A stretch of DNA of 64,000 nucleotides from Jiella flava (GTDB lineage Bacteria; Pseudomonadota; Alphaproteobacteria; Rhizobiales; Rhizobiaceae). The first letter of the stretch is position 1. Each line of letters begins with the position of its first letter. The notes beneath the pieces are model-generated. The model worked only from the letters and a program-made list of their open reading frames with translations. It searched no databases and was not told where the DNA came from. The position numbers and the translations under genes are program-made. Location: positions 109,732-173,731 of the forward strand of contig NZ_JAFMPP010000009.1 in NCBI RefSeq assembly GCF_017349315.1. Direction: 5' to 3'. Shown here one piece after another: positions 60,856-64,000 of this stretch.

Positions 60856-61983
60856 TTGCAACTCACCCCGCAACAGGACGATGCCCTTATGGCGGTGGCC
60901 GATTGGCTGGAGAACGGCAATCAGCCGATCTTTCGCCTCTTCGGCTATGCCGGGACCGGCAAGACCACGCTGGCGCGGCATTTCGCCGAAGGCATCGACG
61001 GTGCCGTCCAGTTCGCGGCCTTCACCGGCAAGGCCGCACAGGTGCTGCGATCGAAGGGCGCAAAATCGGCGCGCACCTTGCATTCGTTGATCTACCGTCC
61101 GCGGGGCGAAGAAACCGTCGAGGACGAGACGAGCGGCCTGTCGCGCGTCTCGCCGACCTTTTCGCTCAATCGGCAGAGCCCGGTCGCCAAGGCCAAGCTC
61201 GTCATCGTCGACGAATGTTCCATGGTCGACGAGGCGCTGGGGCGCGATCTGATGTCGTTCGGCACACCGATTCTGGTGCTCGGCGATCCGGGGCAGCTGC
61301 CGCCGGTCTCGGGCGGCGGCTTTTTTACCGAGGCCGAGCCGGACTTTCTGCTGTCGGAGATTCACCGCCAGGCACGGGACAATCCGATCATCGATCTGGC
61401 GCTCGCGGTCCGCGAGGGGCGCGAGCTGATGTATGGCGACTACGGCACCGCCAAGGTCATTTCCAAGCGCGAGGTCGAGACGGAGGCGGTGGTGGCGGCC
61501 GATCAGGTGCTGGTCGGCACCAATCGGACGCGGCGGCGCTACAATGCGCGTCTGCGCGAGTTGAAGGGCTTCGAGGGGCCGCTGCCCCAGGCCGGCGACA
61601 AGCTCGTCTGCCTGCGCAACGATCCGGCCAAAAGCCTGCTCAACGGCTCGCTTTGGCAGGTGATGACGGCCTCGCGCGAGACGACGAAGCCCGGCGTCAA
61701 TCTGATCGTCAAGCCCGACGATGACGATATCGATCAGGGCGCAGCGAAGATCCGGCTGCTCAAGCAGGCGTTTGAGGAGCCTGAGAACGAGGTCGCCTGG
61801 GCGACCAAGAAGCGCTTCGACGACTTCGACTTCGGCTATGCCTTGACCGTGCACAAGGCGCAGGGGTCGCAGTGGAACGACGTCATGCTCTTTGACGAGA
61901 GCTGGGCGTTTCGCGACACTCGCGAGCGCTGGCTCTATACCGCGATCACCCGGGCTGCCGAACGGCTCACGATCGTGCGCTGA
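60856..61983 (+). CDS. RecD-like ATP-dependent DNA helicase
   Basis: 375 residues from the TTG at 60856 (GGAGAAG six bases upstream; product begins LQLTPQQDDALMAVADWL). An ATG at 60763 would add 31 residues but has no ribosome site and extends past the usual family N-terminus. Motifs: Walker A FGYAGTGKTTLARHF, Walker B KLVIVDECSMVDE, GDPGQLPPV, and the C-terminal UvrD-like ALTVHKAQGSQWNDV and RWLYTAITRAAERLTIV. This is superfamily 1B, single-chain, without RecBC. It probably acts in DNA repair or replication restart. Confidence 0.9.
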   Translation: MQLTPQQDDALMAVADWLENGNQPIFRLFGYAGTGKTTLARHFAEGIDGAVQFAAFTGKAAQVLRSKGAKSARTLHSLIYRPRGEETVEDETSGLSRVSPTFSLNRQSPVAKAKLVIVDECSMVDEALGRDLMSFGTPILVLGDPGQLPPVSGGGFFTEAEPDFLLSEIHRQARDNPIIDLALAVREGRELMYGDYGTAKVISKREVETEAVVAADQVLVGTNRTRRRYNARLRELKGFEGPLPQAGDKLVCLRNDPAKSLLNGSLWQVMTASRETTKPGVNLIVKPDDDDIDQGAAKIRLLKQAFEEPENEVAWATKKRFDDFDFGYALTVHKAQGSQWNDVMLFDESWAFRDTRERWLYTAITRAAERLTIVR

Positions 61984-62037
61984 GGGCCGGCCGGTCGCTG
62001 CCGCCGCGCTTGGACGTCGCGATCCTCGGCGGGGACA

Positions 62038-62508
62038 TCAGTCGGTGCCCTGGAAGGCCACGCCATCGAAGCTGAAGACCTCGGCTCCATCCTGGTTGAC
62101 GCCGAGGGTCGAGAAGCTGACGAGTCCCCAGCCGGGCCGTGTCTCCGAGACGCGCTTGTCGGTGACGGTCTGGGTGAACTGCACCCTGTCGCCGGCATAG
62201 ACGGGGCGTGGCCAGCGCATGGTCTTGAAGCCCGGCGAGGGGCCGATGCGTGGCATTGGATTGCCGGCTTCCAGCCAGCGCTTCAATTTGCCATAGCGAT
62301 AGTCGACATTCAGCCGCATGCAGGCGCTGGCGGTGTGCCAACCGGAGGCACACAGGCCGCCGAGAACCGAAGCCTTGGCCCGCTCGGGATCGAGATGGAA
62401 GATCTGGGGATCGTATTTTTCGGCAAAGCGCACGATCGCTTCGGCGGTGAAGCGGTGGGCGCCGAGCGCGATCGGTTCGCCGACGATGAAAGTGTCCCAG
62501 AAGGTCAT
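62038..62508 (-). CDS. MaoC-like hot-dog hydratase (downstream copy)
   Basis: 156 residues. Hot-dog fold of the MaoC/(R)-hydratase group: HRFTAEAIVRFAEKYDPQIFHLDPERA, with the catalytic Asp/His pair at YDPQIFHLD, then GGLCASGWHTASACMRL, and RPVYAGDRVQFTQTVTDKR. It hydrates an enoyl-CoA-type substrate. It overlaps the upstream paralogue by ATGA, so the two are coupled and may form a heterodimer. Confidence 0.9.
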   Translation of the reverse strand: MTFWDTFIVGEPIALGAHRFTAEAIVRFAEKYDPQIFHLDPERAKASVLGGLCASGWHTASACMRLNVDYRYGKLKRWLEAGNPMPRIGPSPGFKTMRWPRPVYAGDRVQFTQTVTDKRVSETRPGWGLVSFSTLGVNQDGAEVFSFDGVAFQGTD

Positions 62509-62963
62509 GCGGCGGCTCCTTCACGGGTGAGGAGCAGCAAGGTGTATTCGGTTTCGAGGACGGTCACGCCGTCCTGATTTTCGAGGGTCACGCCGATTTT
62601 CGTGATGCCGAGGGTCGGGCGCTTGGCCGAGAGCCGCCGGGACAGCACGCGGGCGGTTCCCGTCAACCTGTCGCCCGGCCGCACCGGCGCTTTCCAGTTG
62701 ACGAAATCGACGCCAGGCGAGCCTTGCGAGGTGGAATTCAGGATAAAGCCGTCGGCCATCATCCGCATCAGCATCGAGCAGGTGTGCCAGCCCGAGGCCG
62801 TCAGTGAGCCGACCAGTTCGTTGTTGCTGCCGGCCGCCTCGTCAAGGTGAAACGGCTGCGGGTCGAACTCGCTGGCGAATGCGATCATCTCGTCGCGATC
62901 GGTCTGATAGGGCCCGAGCGGAAGCTCCAAACCTTCGGTGAAATCCTCATAGGCGCGTGTCAT
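62505..62963 (-). CDS. MaoC-like hot-dog hydratase (upstream copy)
   Basis: 152 residues. The same fold and motif as its neighbour: RDEMIAFASEFDPQPFHLDEAA, LVGSLTASGWHTCSMLMRMMAD, VNWKAPVRPGDRLTGTARVLSRR. The motif spacing is the same in both, and overall similarity is modest, so this is an old duplication. No CoA ligase, thiolase or other beta-oxidation gene is adjacent. The substrate is unknown. Confidence 0.9.
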   Translation of the reverse strand: MTRAYEDFTEGLELPLGPYQTDRDEMIAFASEFDPQPFHLDEAAGSNNELVGSLTASGWHTCSMLMRMMADGFILNSTSQGSPGVDFVNWKAPVRPGDRLTGTARVLSRRLSAKRPTLGITKIGVTLENQDGVTVLETEYTLLLLTREGAAA

Positions 62964-63031
62964 GGCGTTCCCCTCCGCTTCGATCTCATTCGGCGGGTAT
63001 AAAGCATTGCGCGATCGCTCGCGAAAACGGC

Positions 63032-63613
63032 CTATTTCAACAGCCTGGCTCGGATCAGAGCGATGGCGGAGTCGCCGAGCGACGATCCGTTTCCGTCCAA
63101 GGCGATGGTGACCGTCGCCATGCCCTGCGAAAAGCGCATGTCCTTGGGAACATTGATCAGGAAGCTCTCTTTCGCACCGATCGCCTCAGCCTGGACGAAA
63201 GCGACGGTTCCGGCAAGCGTGCCGCGCTCGTCTGCGACGCTTGCCGATCCATCCGCCGCCCCCGCACCATTCATTGGCCGCAGATAGACGTTGATATAGA
63301 CAGTCGCCGCCGGATCGATCTTTGTCGGGGCGAGCACGAGCGACAGCCGGCTAGGGCGCTCCAGGCCAGCGGTGATCTGGATCGCTGCAGGGTGATCTGC
63401 GGTCGCGATCGCTTCCAAGCTCGCGGCCTCTGCCGCGGCCGGCAGCCGGTCTTCCACCTTTTTCGCGGCCTTGGCGACGGCACTGGCTGGCACCAGCATC
63501 ATGAACGCGACGATCACCCCGGTGAGAAACGTGATTGTGCGACGCGGTAAACCAGATCGGATGGCGGCAGAGTCGGTTTGTGGCGAAACTTTGAGCATGC
63601 CTGTTATAAGCAT
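63032..63613 (-). CDS. exported hypothetical protein
   Basis: 193 residues from an ATG at 63613 (in-frame ATG at 63598 possible; no ribosome site at either). A hydrophobic stretch (TITFLTGVIVAFMMLVPASAVAKA) looks like a signal peptide with a cleavage site at about AVAKA. The mature part has a beta-rich stretch (LSLVLAPTKIDPAATVYINVYLRPMNGAG and GTLAGTVAFVQAEAIGAKESFLINVPKDM) that suggests a periplasmic or secreted beta-sandwich. No family is recognised. The gap to the transposase at the right edge (63614-63890) holds nothing I can name. Confidence 0.7.
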   Translation of the reverse strand: MLITGMLKVSPQTDSAAIRSGLPRRTITFLTGVIVAFMMLVPASAVAKAAKKVEDRLPAAAEAASLEAIATADHPAAIQITAGLERPSRLSLVLAPTKIDPAATVYINVYLRPMNGAGAADGSASVADERGTLAGTVAFVQAEAIGAKESFLINVPKDMRFSQGMATVTIALDGNGSSLGDSAIALIRARLLK

Positions 63614-63890
63614 TGGAAAACGAGGCTTCGCAAGTGCGGCGACAAGCAGTTTTAAGAAAGGGTTACCGGCGGTTCGAAAGGTGACGCCTGAAGAGGCGCG
63701 TCCGCCGCTTTTGATGAGTCATCGTTGGCGTACGGTGATGATCGCGCTAATGCGATAATTGCAGTGTTCCCGTATCTATTTTTCCTGTCATTTTCTCATC
63801 ACGTTGCGGCATGAAATGGTTGCGGCGCAGCGTCTTCTTGTGCGCTTGCTTCGATGACCTGCTTCCATATTTGATACCACCGGGCATTGA

Positions 63891-64000
63891 TCAAAACCCG
63901 TGAGCCCAATCACGCATGCCGATTGAGATGATTTTCCACGGCTGGTCGACGAGTTTGTTCCAAGCGTCACAGCAGTGGGCGAGGATGTCATCGTAGTCGA
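63891..64000 (-). CDS. IS630-family transposase, C-terminal end only (cut by window edge)
   Basis: From the right edge, the minus strand reads DYDDILAHCCDAWNKLVDQPW and continues with IISIGMRDWAHGF before a TGA at 63893-63891. This is the characteristic C-terminus of IS630-type DDE transposases common in Alphaproteobacteria. The remainder and the outer terminal repeat lie outside or just left of the gene; the inner end was not identified. Whether the element is intact cannot be seen. Confidence 0.88.
   Translation of the reverse strand, partial: DYDDILAHCCDAWNKLVDQPWKIISIGMRDWAHGF

Noticed and set aside
63788..63991. 67-codon open frame at the right edge
   Set aside because: It is another frame of the same strand as the IS630 transposase C-terminus, which has clear family identity.

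Overview
The window is GC-rich, densely coded chromosome from a photosynthetic alphaproteobacterium, most likely of the order Hyphomicrobiales (Rhizobiales). The main reasons are a bacteriochlorophyll and reaction-centre gene cluster at 28.4-50.6 kb, a fused TrpE(G) anthranilate synthase, leader-peptide attenuators of the rhizobial type, and the housekeeping neighbourhood (MoxR-DUF58-DUF4159 operon, DUF1285-Nudix-cca, hemF, trmL). Genus cannot be settled from the sequence alone. The porphyrin steps present (HemF, AcsF) are the oxygen-dependent forms, which fits pigment synthesis at some oxygen tension. No bchE or hemN is in the window.

Layout. 1-1.4 kb: 3' part of a GAF-GGDEF-EAL signalling protein. 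1.7-8.6 kb, minus strand: a translationally coupled moxR-DUF58-BatA/DUF4159-VWA-like membrane operon. 8.8-11.3 kb: DUF1285, Nudix hydrolase, cca. 11.3-20.6 kb: a dispersed repeat, a long terminator, small proteins, hemF, trmL, a DUF2336 protein, a DUF1254/DUF1214 pair and a class A penicillin-binding protein. 20.6-28.2 kb: YcgN-like protein, trp attenuator and trpE(G), a CDF transporter, leu leader and leuA, an alpha/beta hydrolase and a membrane-anchored unknown.

28.4-50.6 kb is the photosynthesis block. On the minus strand are bchP, a pucC/bch2-like carrier, bchG, then ppsR and ppaA/aerR. On the plus strand is bchF-N-B-H-L-M-lhaA-puhA-B-C-orf-acsF-puhE, mostly with 4-bp stop/start overlaps. 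Three 18-bp PpsR-type palindromes lie at bchG, inside ppaA and at bchF. The last gene is unusual: PuhE is fused in frame to a complete G3E (CobW/COG0523) GTPase with a CxCC motif and a stretch of about 60 residues holding 24 histidines. This looks like a membrane-tethered metallochaperone built into the photosynthetic assembly operon, and it is my best candidate for an undescribed system. The pufBALM, crt, bchCXYZ and bchIDO genes and hemA are not in the window.

50.6-64 kb is housekeeping again: second repeat copy, GNAT, serB, miaA, a GGDEF protein, DUF1206, ilv leader with ilvI-ilvH, a hybrid histidine kinase, a RecD-like helicase, two MaoC-like hydratases, an exported unknown, and at the right edge the C-terminus of an IS630-type transposase. 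The trp, leu and ilv leaders share one design: a short ORF rich in the regulatory amino acid whose ATG lies 6-7 bases after a plausible -10 box, so all three look leaderless. No tRNA, rRNA or CRISPR array was seen.
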